Shown piece by piece: positions 52,757 to 61,162 of a stretch of 64,000 bases of DNA. The stretch comes from Myxococcota bacterium. Its GTDB lineage: Bacteria > Myxococcota > XYA12-FULL-58-9 > JALHOP01. Position 1 is the stretch's first letter. Each line of letters begins with the position of its first letter. The stretch spans positions 1 through 64,000 of the forward strand of contig JALHOP010000018.1 in assembly GCA_022842935.1 (NCBI GenBank), written 5' to 3'. The position numbers and the translations under genes are program-made. The notes under the pieces were generated by a model. The model was not told the origin of the DNA and made no database searches. It worked only from the letters and a program-made list of their open reading frames with translations.

Positions 52757-52990
52757 GTGGGGCAACGCGGACCAAAGAAGGGGAGCGGGGGTAGGCCGAA
52801 GGGCCTGACCGAGCCCACGCAGCACGTCGCGTTCCGTTTGCCAACTGCCCTCATCGAGCGCCTCGACGCTCACGTAGTGTCGATGCGCGAGGAACAGCCG
52901 GGCCAGACCGTAACGCGGGCGGATGCGGTTCGCAGCCTGCTTTACAAAGCGCTCGGCGCCGGCAAGTCGAGCACGAAGCAAAAGAAGTAG
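52757..52990 (+). CDS. Ribbon-helix-helix regulator
   Basis: A 77-residue protein with GTG start. Basic N-terminus (GQRGPKKGSGGRPKGLTEPT), then the RHH strand-helix-helix: QHVAFRLPTALIERLDAHVV and TRADAVRSLLYKALGAG. Probably autoregulates through the inverted repeat at 52695-52751. It might also be an antitoxin-like partner of the HEPN pair, but it lies downstream with its own promoter. Confidence 0.8.
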   Translation: MGQRGPKKGSGGRPKGLTEPTQHVAFRLPTALIERLDAHVVSMREEQPGQTVTRADAVRSLLYKALGAGKSSTKQKK

Positions 52991-53059
52991 CGCGGACCGT
53001 CGTGGTTGCACCCACGGCGATCCGCTTGGACCCAAACCTGTATGAGAGGATTGAATCCC

Positions 53060-53554
53060 ATGGAAGCACAGCAGCAAACGTCAGAGCGCGTCAACGATGG
53101 CGGCTACACGGAGAACCTGGAGCGTCTTCGCGCGGCCGCGCAGATGCTCTCCACCGCGCTCACGGGCGCCGACCTGGAAGAGCTCGCCGAGTACGGCGAT
53201 GGCGCTATCGACCTCGTGCAGGAGGCCATCCAGCACGGCATCACGCTAAAGGAAGCAATGGCTTGGCCGAACGAGCGCGAGCTCGTCGCCCTGATGAGCC
53301 GCGTCTGGGACAAGAGCGTCGCGGTCGAGGACTGGACGATCGCGCACCTGGTGCGCCTCATCGACGGCCGGAAGGTTGAGACCTGGGTCGCTGAGTACAC
53401 GCCGCCGCCAGGACCGCGGGATGTGCTCCTCCACTGCAGGTGCGAGCGCATCGAGGTGGACGCGAAGAGCTTCGACATCACGCTCACCACTGATGTCCCG
53501 CCGCCGGCGGTATTGCTGCGCGCCCTCCGCGCCGCTCTCGGCGGTGCGTCATGA
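53060..53554 (+). CDS. Hypothetical protein at element right end
   Basis: A 164-residue protein (start MEAQQQTSERVNDGGYTENL with SD-like gagagga upstream; the frame is open 18 codons further). The first 80 residues are helical; the C-terminus is beta-like (VLLHCRCERIEVDAKSFDIT). Overlaps the next gene by 4 bp. Family unknown. Confidence 0.6.
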   Translation: MEAQQQTSERVNDGGYTENLERLRAAAQMLSTALTGADLEELAEYGDGAIDLVQEAIQHGITLKEAMAWPNERELVALMSRVWDKSVAVEDWTIAHLVRLIDGRKVETWVAEYTPPPGPRDVLLHCRCERIEVDAKSFDITLTTDVPPPAVLLRALRAALGGAS

Positions 53555-53817
53555 TGGCGACCAGCTACGTCGTTGCGGTGGTCCCCGGCTCGCGACCTGG
53601 AAGGGGCACCGTGCTCCCGGGATACGACGGGACGGAGACCTGGCTGGTGGTTTCTCCAGAGGCGGCGGACGCCGACGAGCGCGCGTTGCTTCGGCTGGCG
53701 CAGGAGCGGCTCCACCTCACGGAGTCGGCGGTCCGCGCCGAGCGGCTGTTCTACCGCCAAGCAGCTGGCGGTCAGCTCAAGCTCGAGCGCGCCGAGCGCT
53801 GCCAGCCAAACACGTGA
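53551..53817 (+). CDS. Small hypothetical protein
   Basis: An 88-residue protein (SYVVAVVPGSRPGRGTVLPG; ALLRLAQERLHLTESAVRAE). ATGA overlap with the previous stop. Last gene before attR. Confidence 0.55.
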   Translation: MMATSYVVAVVPGSRPGRGTVLPGYDGTETWLVVSPEAADADERALLRLAQERLHLTESAVRAERLFYRQAAGGQLKLERAERCQPNT

Positions 53818-53873
53818 TCACTTGTCCGCTTCCGTGGAATCCGGCATCGAACCCGAGAAGCGGACATCCGGAG

Positions 53874-53894
53874 ACGGTATCGGCGACGGTATCG
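53874..53894 (+). promoter_or_regulatory. Integrase arm-type sites at right end
   Basis: acggtatcg at 53874-53882 and 53886-53894, the same 12-bp-spaced pair as at 37439-37459. 55 bp inside attR. Confidence 0.6.
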
Positions 53895-53949
53895 GACTTC
53901 GAGAGACTTAGAAGCCTTAACAATCAGGAGGGGTTAGCCGAATGTTTTG

Positions 53950-53969
53950 TTCCCATTCTTGGCTCCATC
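53950..53969 (+). repeat. attR core
   Basis: ttcccattcttggctccatc, identical to 37306-37325. Only the tRNA-Thr 3' end is present here. Confidence 0.9.
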
Positions 53970-53990
53970 TCCCCCGCCTTTGCGTAGCAG

Positions 53991-54500
53991 ATGATGCGGC
54001 TCGTAATCGTTGGCATCGTCGCTTGCGCCGCACTTGGGTTGGCGGTGGTCAGTTATCGCCGGGCACGCGCGGTCGAGGCGGATATCGCTGGCTTGCGCGA
54101 CGAGCTCAGGGCGCTGTCCGCTGAAGCGGCATTGCAGCGCGGCACGGAGCGCGTGGTACGAACGGTCATCGACCAGCGGCTGGTACCCAGCGCCGAGGTC
54201 GTCGCATCAGTCACTGCGCCCCCGCCGGAAAGCTCAGCCGCGGAGCGTTTCGAACGCGATGCCGCACGCGATCCACGGCGGCGCGCCGACGTCATGAGCG
54301 TCATGGACGAGGCGCGTCTCGAGGTCGACAGTGTCGAGTGCAACGCCACCATGTGCGCCATCGAGGCGACGACGAGCCGCGTCGATGCCGCACAGTTCGT
54401 CGATGCGGTCTCGGAGGCACTGGGGCCAGGCTTCGTCCTGGAGATGGTTTACAACGACGCAGGGCCGGAGCACCGCCGCATCATCATCTACGCTCGTTAA
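53991..54500 (+). CDS. Membrane-anchored hypothetical protein
   Basis: A 169-residue protein with an N-terminal membrane helix (LVIVGIVACAALGLAVVSYR) and a short coiled coil (EADIAGLRDELRALSAEAAL). The C-terminal part has two Cys (VECNATMCAIEATT) that could form a disulfide outside the membrane. First chromosomal gene right of the element. Confidence 0.65.
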   Translation: MMRLVIVGIVACAALGLAVVSYRRARAVEADIAGLRDELRALSAEAALQRGTERVVRTVIDQRLVPSAEVVASVTAPPPESSAAERFERDAARDPRRRADVMSVMDEARLEVDSVECNATMCAIEATTSRVDAAQFVDAVSEALGPGFVLEMVYNDAGPEHRRIIIYAR

Positions 54501-54565
54501 GAAAAGGAGCTTACGCAGCGCTTTTGAGCGCTCCATGCGTCGATGCTCTTCGTGTAAAGGAGCGC

Positions 54566-55027
54566 ATGATGAAAGCTCTCCTCGTGCTACTGGGCGTCTC
54601 GATTGTCGCAACAACGGCGCAGGCCGACACGTTCCGCCGTCCCGGCTCGGCGTGCCAGACCAAAGCAACCACGTATTCGTGGTACTCGTTCGGTCTCGGT
54701 CTCAAGAACACCGGCACCGCTTCGTTCTCGGTTGCGTGTCCGCTCGACGCCCTTGGTGTCGACGCTTCGAACCTCACGAACGTTCGCATTCAGTTCGCCG
54801 CCGTCGCCGGCAGCCCGCGTCCCCAGTGCACTTTTTCGGTGCACGACGTCGAGGGTAGCGCCATCTGGAAATACACGCTCAACGCTCCCGTCGGGCTCGA
54901 CGGGTTTCCACTCCTCAACTTTGGTGCCGAGCACGGGCCCGTGACGCCCCCGACGACAACGGGCGCGTTGATCTGCAACATCCCGCCGGGCGCCGCGCTG
55001 TTGTACTACACGTACGAAGACCAGTAA
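54566..55027 (+). CDS. Small secreted protein
   Basis: A 153-residue protein. ATG at 54566 with SD aaagg upstream; signal peptide MMKALLVLLGVSIVATTAQA. Mature part is beta-rich with four Cys (GSACQTKATT; VACPLDALG; PQCTFSVHD; LICNIPPG). Resembles exported myxobacterial proteins of unknown role. Confidence 0.65.
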   Translation: MMKALLVLLGVSIVATTAQADTFRRPGSACQTKATTYSWYSFGLGLKNTGTASFSVACPLDALGVDASNLTNVRIQFAAVAGSPRPQCTFSVHDVEGSAIWKYTLNAPVGLDGFPLLNFGAEHGPVTPPTTTGALICNIPPGAALLYYTYEDQ

Positions 55028-55038
55028 TTGAGCGGGCC

Positions 55039-55782
55039 ATGCGCCTACTCGTTCTCGTCGTCGTTCTAGCTGCCGCCGATTCGCAATACGGTTTCTCCAA
55101 CGAGCGTCTCACAGAGGCCTCGTTCGAAGCCGTTACGTCAGGTTTGCGTCTCCCGGGGCCAACCAAAGATCTCCGAGCGCTATCGGTGGAGGCGCGAGGC
55201 ACCGCAGTGACGGTGCTCGGCAAGGCGGTGCGCGGTATCGTCGAGTCGCTGGCGTTCAAGGAACGCTACCGCGCGCACGTCGCCCAGCTCAGACCGAAGG
55301 CGCCGCAACCGAAACGCACGCACGAGCAAGTGCTCGCCGAGGTAAAGAAGCAGGTCGCCGAGCAGAGGGCCGCCGCCGAAAAAGGCCTCGCGCAGCTCGA
55401 CCCGGCGCAGCGCAAGCAGATCCAGGCGACCATGGATGAGGCCTACGCGGCTCAGCTCGAGCTGTACAAGGACAAAGACATGGTCGAGATGATGGAGACC
55501 CAGCGCGTAGCTAGCGAACAGATGGCCTATGACGAAGCGATGAAGCGCTACCCGGACGACGTCAATGTAAAGGTCAGGGAACTCTTGGTTTCGTTTCTCG
55601 CAGAGACCGAAGGCGTGGACCACTCCGCTAAAACGGTTTCAAAAAACGGCAAAGAGGTCTTCACCAACGCCGTCAACGAACGCAAGAGTGACCTTTGGAA
55701 GCGTGCCTACCGCGCGGGTAAACCGGCGACCGAGGCGGCCCGGAGTTTTGCGCGCGATTGGCTCGCCGCCCTAGGCAAATAA
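55039..55782 (+). CDS. Secreted helical protein
   Basis: A 247-residue protein with hydrophobic N-terminus (MRLLVLVVVLAAADSQYGFS). The rest is helical and charged (EVKKQVAEQRAAAEKGLAQL; DAAYAAQLELYKDK-like). The sequence is soluble and probably periplasmic. It begins 11 bp after the previous stop. No family recognised. Confidence 0.65.
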   Translation: MRLLVLVVVLAAADSQYGFSNERLTEASFEAVTSGLRLPGPTKDLRALSVEARGTAVTVLGKAVRGIVESLAFKERYRAHVAQLRPKAPQPKRTHEQVLAEVKKQVAEQRAAAEKGLAQLDPAQRKQIQATMDEAYAAQLELYKDKDMVEMMETQRVASEQMAYDEAMKRYPDDVNVKVRELLVSFLAETEGVDHSAKTVSKNGKEVFTNAVNERKSDLWKRAYRAGKPATEAARSFARDWLAALGK

Positions 55783-55828
55783 CCTGCGGGTGAATAGCTT
55801 GTGACCGAACCTCAGGGGGAGAGGTCAC

Positions 55829-56827
55829 ATGAACGTGCACGGAGTGACACTCGACTCCGATCAGAGGCGTGTATTCGGCGAGGCGCCTCTCATCGGTTCG
55901 CATTCGCTTCATGAGCTCGAGCTCTTCTCGGACGACTGTCTTGCCGCGCTTCTCGACCGGCATCCACGTGAGCACCTCTACGCGTTAACCATGGGGAACG
56001 ACCCTACGCGTTGGGACGAGAATCGTCTCGCGCTGCACGACGGCCTGTCGGGGCGGGAGCTCCTGACCGCGGTCAAGCGCGGTCGGCTGTGGCTCAATGT
56101 GAAGCGCGTCGATGAGCATGAACCTGAATACGCTCGTATCGTGCGTGAGCTCTACGAGCAGCTAATGACGCTCGTACCGGGCTTTACCGTCGATGCGGTG
56201 AAGACGACTCTACTCATCTCGTCGCCGCGGGCCCTGGTCTACTACCACGTTGACGGAGCACCCTCGCTGCTCTGGCATTTGCGTGGCGAGAAGCGTGTCT
56301 GGATGTATCCGGCGCTCGACGAACGGTTCATCGCGCGCGAGCTGCTCGAGGATATTCACGCTGGCGTAGCGCACGAATACGTACCCTACGAGCCACACTT
56401 CGATCGGCACGCGCAAGCGCGGGTGCTAGTGCCAGGGCAGTTCGCTAGCTGGCCGCAGAACGCTCCACATCGGGTCACGAATCTCGACTCGTTGAACGTC
56501 TCGCTAAACACCGAGCACTACACACCTGCAAGTCGTCGCCGCGCGCGCGTCTACAGCGCCAATCGCTTCTTGCGCACGAAGTTGAAGATCTTCGATCTAT
56601 CGACGAACGAACGTGGTCTTCGCGCCTACGCGAAGTCGGTCCTGCACCGGGGCGCAAGCCTTGCCGGGCTCGACGAGCGGACGATGAAGCGCCACGTCCC
56701 GACGATGCGAATCGATCTCACAGCGGAGCTCTGCGTGCGACCGCTACGCGGGACCAGCAAGTCGAGCCAAAAGCGGCGTCGCAAGCCATCGAGCGCGGGC
56801 GCGACGGCGACGCGGAGGAGCACGTGA
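55829..56827 (+). CDS. JmjC/cupin-like 2OG-Fe(II) oxygenase-like protein
   Basis: A 332-residue protein with ggggagaggt upstream of the ATG. The cupin core has H-x-D in VYYHVDGAPSLLWHLRGEKR and the distal His in WPQNAPHRVTNLDSLNVSL, typical of JmjC-type hydroxylases. Such enzymes hydroxylate peptides or small molecules using Fe(II) and 2-oxoglutarate. The C-terminal ~90 residues are basic and Ser/Arg-rich. Its stop overlaps the next GTG, so it is coupled to the GNAT gene. Substrate unknown. Confidence 0.7.
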   Translation: MNVHGVTLDSDQRRVFGEAPLIGSHSLHELELFSDDCLAALLDRHPREHLYALTMGNDPTRWDENRLALHDGLSGRELLTAVKRGRLWLNVKRVDEHEPEYARIVRELYEQLMTLVPGFTVDAVKTTLLISSPRALVYYHVDGAPSLLWHLRGEKRVWMYPALDERFIARELLEDIHAGVAHEYVPYEPHFDRHAQARVLVPGQFASWPQNAPHRVTNLDSLNVSLNTEHYTPASRRRARVYSANRFLRTKLKIFDLSTNERGLRAYAKSVLHRGASLAGLDERTMKRHVPTMRIDLTAELCVRPLRGTSKSSQKRRRKPSSAGATATRRST

Positions 56828-58206
56828 CCGACCAGATCACGACGGAGACCGTTGCACCGTCGAGTTCTCGGCGGCGCAAGCATGCCCCGACGCCGCCCAA
56901 CGTCGTCGTGCTTGGCAGCTCGGTGTGGGGCGTGCGCGTCGTCAACACGGTCAACGAGTTGCGCATCCTCGCGCCGCAGCTTCGCAGTCTTCATGCGATG
57001 TCCGCCGCGCGCTCGCCCTTTAGCACGTTCGACTTCCTCGAGACGTACGTGCGCTACAACGAGTACTTTCCGAAGCCGGGGAGCCTCGATCTCTGTGTCG
57101 CCTGCGCATTCGCCGGCAACGAGCTTGTTGGCTACCTGCCGCTCAAGCGGGTCCGCGAGCACGTGGGCCCGGTCCCGTACACCAAGCTCGAGTTCTTGTG
57201 TACGCACGACAGCGAGCTCCCCGAGGTCGTTGCGCCGGCTGGCGACGAGGCGCGGGTCAGCGCCGTGCTTGTCGAGTATCTGCTCGAACACGAACCGGGC
57301 TTCGCGATGCTCGAGCTCAAGGAACAACCTGCCGGGTCACCCCTCTTGCGCGACGCGATGCCGAGCTCGTTCACGGGCTTCTATTCGCGCAAGTTTCCGA
57401 GCGTCGACGTGGCGACGATTCCAGTTCGTTGGAGAACACTCGATGAATACTTCGGGGCATTCAACAAGAAGTTTCGCTCGAACGTAAGCCGCCAGGTTCG
57501 CAAGCTCGTGGCCCTCGCCGACGTCGAGCTCGTTTCGGCGCGACATCCCGCCGACCTCGCGCCAATCTTTGAGCTCTATCTGAACCTCGAGCTCCGCAGC
57601 TGGAAGGCCGAGGCTCATGGCACGATAGGTCGCCACCCTCGGCGCATCGCTTTCTTCCGTGACCTGATCGGCAAAGCTGCGCCCTTCGAGATGTCGTTCG
57701 ACATTCTCTGTGTGGCCGGGGAGCCGATTGCAGGCATCGTCAATGGGCGCAACGGCAATCGACTTTACGCCCTGCAGATCGTTTATGACGAAGACTTCCG
57801 CGATAGCGGCCCGGGCGTGCTGATGCTTCTGTGGTCGATGAAGCGCGCCATCGAAGACGGACTTTCGGCATACCATCTGCTTCACGGCTCGGCGTACTAC
57901 AAGACGCGGTGGCTCGCAGAAGTGACGCCTACGCAAAGTATGCAGTACTTCCGTTTCGGAAGCGTTGCACATCTGCGCGCGCGCCTCGGCGAAGCGCGGC
58001 GCCGGATGCCGGCGCTGGAGCCTGGGGCGCTCGCCGTCCTCAAATACAACCTCGACAAGCGGCGCGTTCTGGCGATGAGCCGACCAGCGCTGTCCGCCCC
58101 AGCGCACGTCGCGTCGCGTGCATTGCTCGAGCGGGCAAGGAGCAGCTCTGGGGTCGTAGTGACCAACGCTGCGGCGATAGTCGCCGCAATGCCATTCGCG
58201 ATCTGA
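56824..58206 (+). CDS. BioF2-like GNAT acyltransferase
   Basis: A 460-residue protein with GTG start overlapping the previous stop. The core matches the Acetyltransf_6/BioF2-like family (FemAB-related): AMSAARSPFSTFDFLETYVR, FNKKFRSNVSRQVRKLVALA, ELRSWKAEAHGTIGRHPRRI, and LYALQIVYDEDFRDSGPGVL. These enzymes transfer aminoacyl or acyl groups to amines. Followed after 9 bp by an ATP-grasp gene. Confidence 0.82.
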   Translation: MTDQITTETVAPSSSRRRKHAPTPPNVVVLGSSVWGVRVVNTVNELRILAPQLRSLHAMSAARSPFSTFDFLETYVRYNEYFPKPGSLDLCVACAFAGNELVGYLPLKRVREHVGPVPYTKLEFLCTHDSELPEVVAPAGDEARVSAVLVEYLLEHEPGFAMLELKEQPAGSPLLRDAMPSSFTGFYSRKFPSVDVATIPVRWRTLDEYFGAFNKKFRSNVSRQVRKLVALADVELVSARHPADLAPIFELYLNLELRSWKAEAHGTIGRHPRRIAFFRDLIGKAAPFEMSFDILCVAGEPIAGIVNGRNGNRLYALQIVYDEDFRDSGPGVLMLLWSMKRAIEDGLSAYHLLHGSAYYKTRWLAEVTPTQSMQYFRFGSVAHLRARLGEARRRMPALEPGALAVLKYNLDKRRVLAMSRPALSAPAHVASRALLERARSSSGVVVTNAAAIVAAMPFAI

Positions 58207-58215
58207 CGGGACCAC

Positions 58216-59457
58216 GTGACTGCCGCGTACCGCCACTTACCGTCTGTCGCCGTGTTCGATGCCGATGCGCCGCCAGCGCTTGCGTTCGTTCGCTCTGTGG
58301 GGCGACTTGGCGTGCCAGTGCACGTCTATGGCGCTGGACTGTTCGCGGTCGCGAGCTTGTCGCGCTACGCGACCGAATATCGTCCGGCGCCGCCGCTCGA
58401 CGATGCGTCGCGGTTTCTGCCGTTCTTGGTCGAGCAACTCGAGCGCGGGGCCATCGACCTCATCGCACCCACGTCCGATCTCTTGGCGTTCTATCTCACA
58501 TGCGTTCATGACCTGCTCGACACGCGTATGCGCGCGGTGTTGCCAACCCGCGCTGCGATCCTCGATGTGCTCTTGAAGGACCGCTTTCACGCGCGCTGCC
58601 GCGCCCTGGGGCAGCCGACGCCGAAGACCTTGTGCCCGACATCGCTCGCGGAGGCGCTCGACACGAGCGGGGAGCTCCGGTGGCCCGTCATCTTGAAGCC
58701 GCGCTCTCACGTCGGAGTGGGCCTTGCTCGGGGTGTCTTGGTGAACAACCGCGACGAGCTGGCTCGCGAGTTCAGACCCTACGCCATTGCGCGTGGCAAC
58801 ATGCCGATCCTCGAGCACGCTCCCGATATTCGTTGGCCCATGATGCAAGAGTACGTGCCCGACGCCCTACAGAACCTCTATTCGGTAAGCGGAGTGCTTG
58901 ATAGCGAAGGGCGAGTCGTGGCTTGCGCCAGCTCACGAAAGAGCACGCAGTGGCCGCCGAATCTCGGTGTGGGTACCTCGTTCAACGCGCATGACGACGC
59001 TCGAGTCGTCGAGCTCGGTGTGACGCTCGCCCGCGCCATCTTGGGGCGCGGGATCTTCGAGATCGAGCTCATCTACGACCGGCGGCACGACGCCTACATC
59101 GCCATCGATCTCAATCCGCGAGCCTTCGGGCAGATCGCCCTCGATATCGCTCGCGGCAACGATTTGCCGAGCCTATGGTACCGGCTCGCGAACGGAGAAG
59201 AAGTGGCGACCTGTGCGTCACCCCACGACGACGTTCGGTGGGTGCACGCCATACCGTATCACTTGGGACAGTGGATTGGGGTGGTTACGGGCCCGGCTCG
59301 GTTGCAGCGACTGTCGGCCTATGTCGATACGCTCAAGCACCGGCACATCGACGTCGTCATCGACAGCAGCGACCCATTACCCGCTATCGCGTTCACCGCG
59401 AAGATGCTTCGCCATCCCGGTGGGTTGGTTCGGCCGTTCCTCGGCTCGCGGAGCTGA
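58216..59457 (+). CDS. ATP-grasp ligase
   Basis: A 413-residue carboxylate-amine ligase with GTG start. N-terminal Rossmann-like part (SVAVFDADAPPALAFVRSVG). ATP-grasp residues: RWPVILKPRSHVGVGLARGV (Lys), QEYVP (hinge Glu), FEIELIYDRRHDAYIAIDLN then PRAFGQ (metal-binding E/D-x-N). Resembles ligases of peptide or amide natural-product clusters. Third gene of the tight operon with the oxygenase-like and GNAT genes; together they could form and decorate an amide-linked product. Confidence 0.85.
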   Translation: MTAAYRHLPSVAVFDADAPPALAFVRSVGRLGVPVHVYGAGLFAVASLSRYATEYRPAPPLDDASRFLPFLVEQLERGAIDLIAPTSDLLAFYLTCVHDLLDTRMRAVLPTRAAILDVLLKDRFHARCRALGQPTPKTLCPTSLAEALDTSGELRWPVILKPRSHVGVGLARGVLVNNRDELAREFRPYAIARGNMPILEHAPDIRWPMMQEYVPDALQNLYSVSGVLDSEGRVVACASSRKSTQWPPNLGVGTSFNAHDDARVVELGVTLARAILGRGIFEIELIYDRRHDAYIAIDLNPRAFGQIALDIARGNDLPSLWYRLANGEEVATCASPHDDVRWVHAIPYHLGQWIGVVTGPARLQRLSAYVDTLKHRHIDVVIDSSDPLPAIAFTAKMLRHPGGLVRPFLGSRS

Positions 59458-59497
59458 ATTCTGGAATGGCACCGCGCGCATCGGGTATTCATCTGCA

Positions 59498-60139
59498 GTG
59501 CATCTACGCGCTTGTTTCGTTGCTGTTCTGATGGTGGCTAGCGACGCCGCCGCGGCCAAGGAGGCCACCGGTCCGCTGACGCCGCGCGAGCGCCGCATCT
59601 ACGATGGCGCGCCGTGCGAGACCTTCCGCAACGTGCTCGCCGACGCTACGAAAGGCGAGCCGCCCGAGGCTATCGACCAGGCGATCAACACGATCCGCCG
59701 ACCCGATGCCGAGTCTCCGTCACAGTGGCAAGTCTGCATGACGATGGTGCTGCGCGACCGCGCTGCCTATAGAGCGCGGTTGGTCGAGAGTGAGGCCGTC
59801 AAACAAATCGAGACCTTCGGTGAGGCGATGGCGCGGGTTTACGCGAGCACCGGTAAACTCTGCGGCTCGACGACGGCCGCCCCGGTTAGCGTAACGTTGC
59901 TGGCAAAGGGCCCGTACGGCGTCAAAGACGGTGACTGGGATACGACCTGGGAGTGCGTCGGGGCGCCGCTCCTGAACGCGCACCGCTTCCAGTACCAGAT
60001 CGTCGTCGACCAGAAGAGGCGCAGCTTTACCATCACGGCGCGCGGATATCCCGCTGGCGATGGCAAGGTGCGTACGCTGACGCGGACCGGCAAGGTCGAC
60101 GGCAACGAGGTGAAGCTCGGCGAGCTTCAGCGCAAGTAA
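59498..60139 (+). CDS. Secreted hypothetical protein
   Basis: A 213-residue protein with a GTG start at 59498 chosen because it gives a clean signal peptide (MHLRACFVAVLMVASDAAAA). Cys are near PCETFRN, WQVCMTM, GKLCGST and WECVG. It looks like an exported myxobacterial protein with a C-terminal beta region (FQYQIVVDQKRRSFTITARG). Unknown role; 40 bp after the ATP-grasp gene. Confidence 0.62.
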   Translation: MHLRACFVAVLMVASDAAAAKEATGPLTPRERRIYDGAPCETFRNVLADATKGEPPEAIDQAINTIRRPDAESPSQWQVCMTMVLRDRAAYRARLVESEAVKQIETFGEAMARVYASTGKLCGSTTAAPVSVTLLAKGPYGVKDGDWDTTWECVGAPLLNAHRFQYQIVVDQKRRSFTITARGYPAGDGKVRTLTRTGKVDGNEVKLGELQRK

Positions 60140-60147
60140 GCTCGTCG

Positions 60148-60585
60148 TCAGCGGAAGGACAAAGCCTCGATGGCCGCGACGATGTCGCTGCGCTTCTGCC
60201 CGAGCAGCGCGCCTTCGCCAGCGGCCTCGACGATGACGATCGCGTCACCCGCGACGAAGACCGCGACCGCGTAAGAGTAGTCTCTGTTACCCAGCGGTGC
60301 CGCGAGCTCGAGCAGGTGACCGTCGACGCCGCCGGCCTTCATCGCTTGTCCGCCGATGACGACATAGCCTGCCTCGCGCATGCGCTTGTCGAGCGCCTCG
60401 CGCCAGAACGCGAGGTCCGCCTTGGGCTCATTGTCTTCGCTCCGTACCCGATAGACGACGCCGTCAGGGCTTACAGCCCTGTAGTCGTCGCCATCGCCAT
60501 ACTCGGCAAAGCCTTTGGGAGGTTCGGCTCGGAAGCTGCCGCAAGCGGCGAGAGCCAGCAAAGCCACCACGAGACTAGTCTTCAT
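60148..60585 (-). CDS. Small lipoprotein
   Basis: A 145-residue protein with lipobox (VALLALAACGS). The mature part is alpha/beta (YRVRSEDNEPKADLAFWREA; YSYAVAVFVAGDAIVIVEAA) and resembles the C-terminal domain of 61159-62316 (both have A/T-x-A-F-W-x-x-A-L-x-x-R). Last gene of the operon; starts inside the previous gene (11-bp overlap). Confidence 0.75.
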   Translation of the reverse strand: MKTSLVVALLALAACGSFRAEPPKGFAEYGDGDDYRAVSPDGVVYRVRSEDNEPKADLAFWREALDKRMREAGYVVIGGQAMKAGGVDGHLLELAAPLGNRDYSYAVAVFVAGDAIVIVEAAGEGALLGQKRSDIVAAIEALSFR

Positions 60586-61162
60586 GCTGAAAGGCCTCGA
60601 TGAGGTCAGCGAGATTGACGGTATTCAACCACTTGAACGACGAGCGACCGTCTCGTGCCGGGGCCTGCCTGTCGCGGATCACGAAGCTTACGGTGAGGCG
60701 CGCGAAGGCGAGCTGATGCTCCGCGAGCTTGAGCGCACCTTTCATCGCCTCGATCTCTTGCACGAGCCGCGTCGCTTCGCGCTCGATCGAGACGACCCCA
60801 TCGGTGCTCGCGCGCACCAAAGCGTCGACGTAGCGTTGCAGTAGCTGTTCGCGGGTGACGATGATCGCCCGGGAGTTTTCGACCTGGGCGCCAAGGTCTT
60901 GGGTCGTGATCTGTCGGCTTACCAACATACCAACCCCGAGGGCGAAGGCTTCGAGCTCGGCGAGCTTCGCCTGGGGTACGCGGAGGTCGACGGCATCGTC
61001 GCTCCGCGACGTGAAGTAACCGCCCAGCTCGTCCGCTTTGGCGGCGATTGCGTCGGATGCTTTGGTGCGGTCGAGCACCTTTACGACGATGACGTTGTGA
61101 CGCGCTACTTGCGGGGATTGCTCCTGAGTCACGAGCAGGGCAGCGATCAGCATCGGCATCAT
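60575..61162 (-). CDS. DUF4349-like exported protein
   Basis: A 195-residue protein with signal-like N-terminus (MMPMLIAALLVTQEQ). It follows the DUF4349 plan: beta region with VDLRVPQAKLAELEAFALGV, a long coiled coil (REQLLQRYVDALVRAS; EREATRLVQEIEAMKGALKL), and a terminal helix. The usual DUF4349 membrane helix at the end is missing. Start overlaps the stop of 61159 gene (ATGA). Confidence 0.72.
   Translation of the reverse strand: MMPMLIAALLVTQEQSPQVARHNVIVVKVLDRTKASDAIAAKADELGGYFTSRSDDAVDLRVPQAKLAELEAFALGVGMLVSRQITTQDLGAQVENSRAIIVTREQLLQRYVDALVRASTDGVVSIEREATRLVQEIEAMKGALKLAEHQLAFARLTVSFVIRDRQAPARDGRSSFKWLNTVNLADLIEAFQHED

Larger units (their letters stand above)
37306..53969. mobile_element. 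16.66-kb integrative element (satellite-like)
   Basis: Defined by the 20-bp att cores, a P4-type integrase beside attL and paired arm repeats at both ends. Modules left to right: integrase; XRE + AlpA + Toprim primase + RepA-like ATPase; coupled small genes; tail-hub-like and fibre-like proteins; cargo including two HEPN proteins; RHH regulator; two small genes. No terminase, portal, capsid or conjugation genes are seen. It probably depends on a helper phage or element for transfer. Confidence 0.85.

Noticed and set aside
55829-59457. Microviridin-like RiPP cluster (ATP-grasp plus GNAT)
   Set aside because: Only one ATP-grasp gene, a FemAB-like rather than a small GNAT enzyme, and no precursor peptide with a T-x-K-x-P-S-D-like core nearby.
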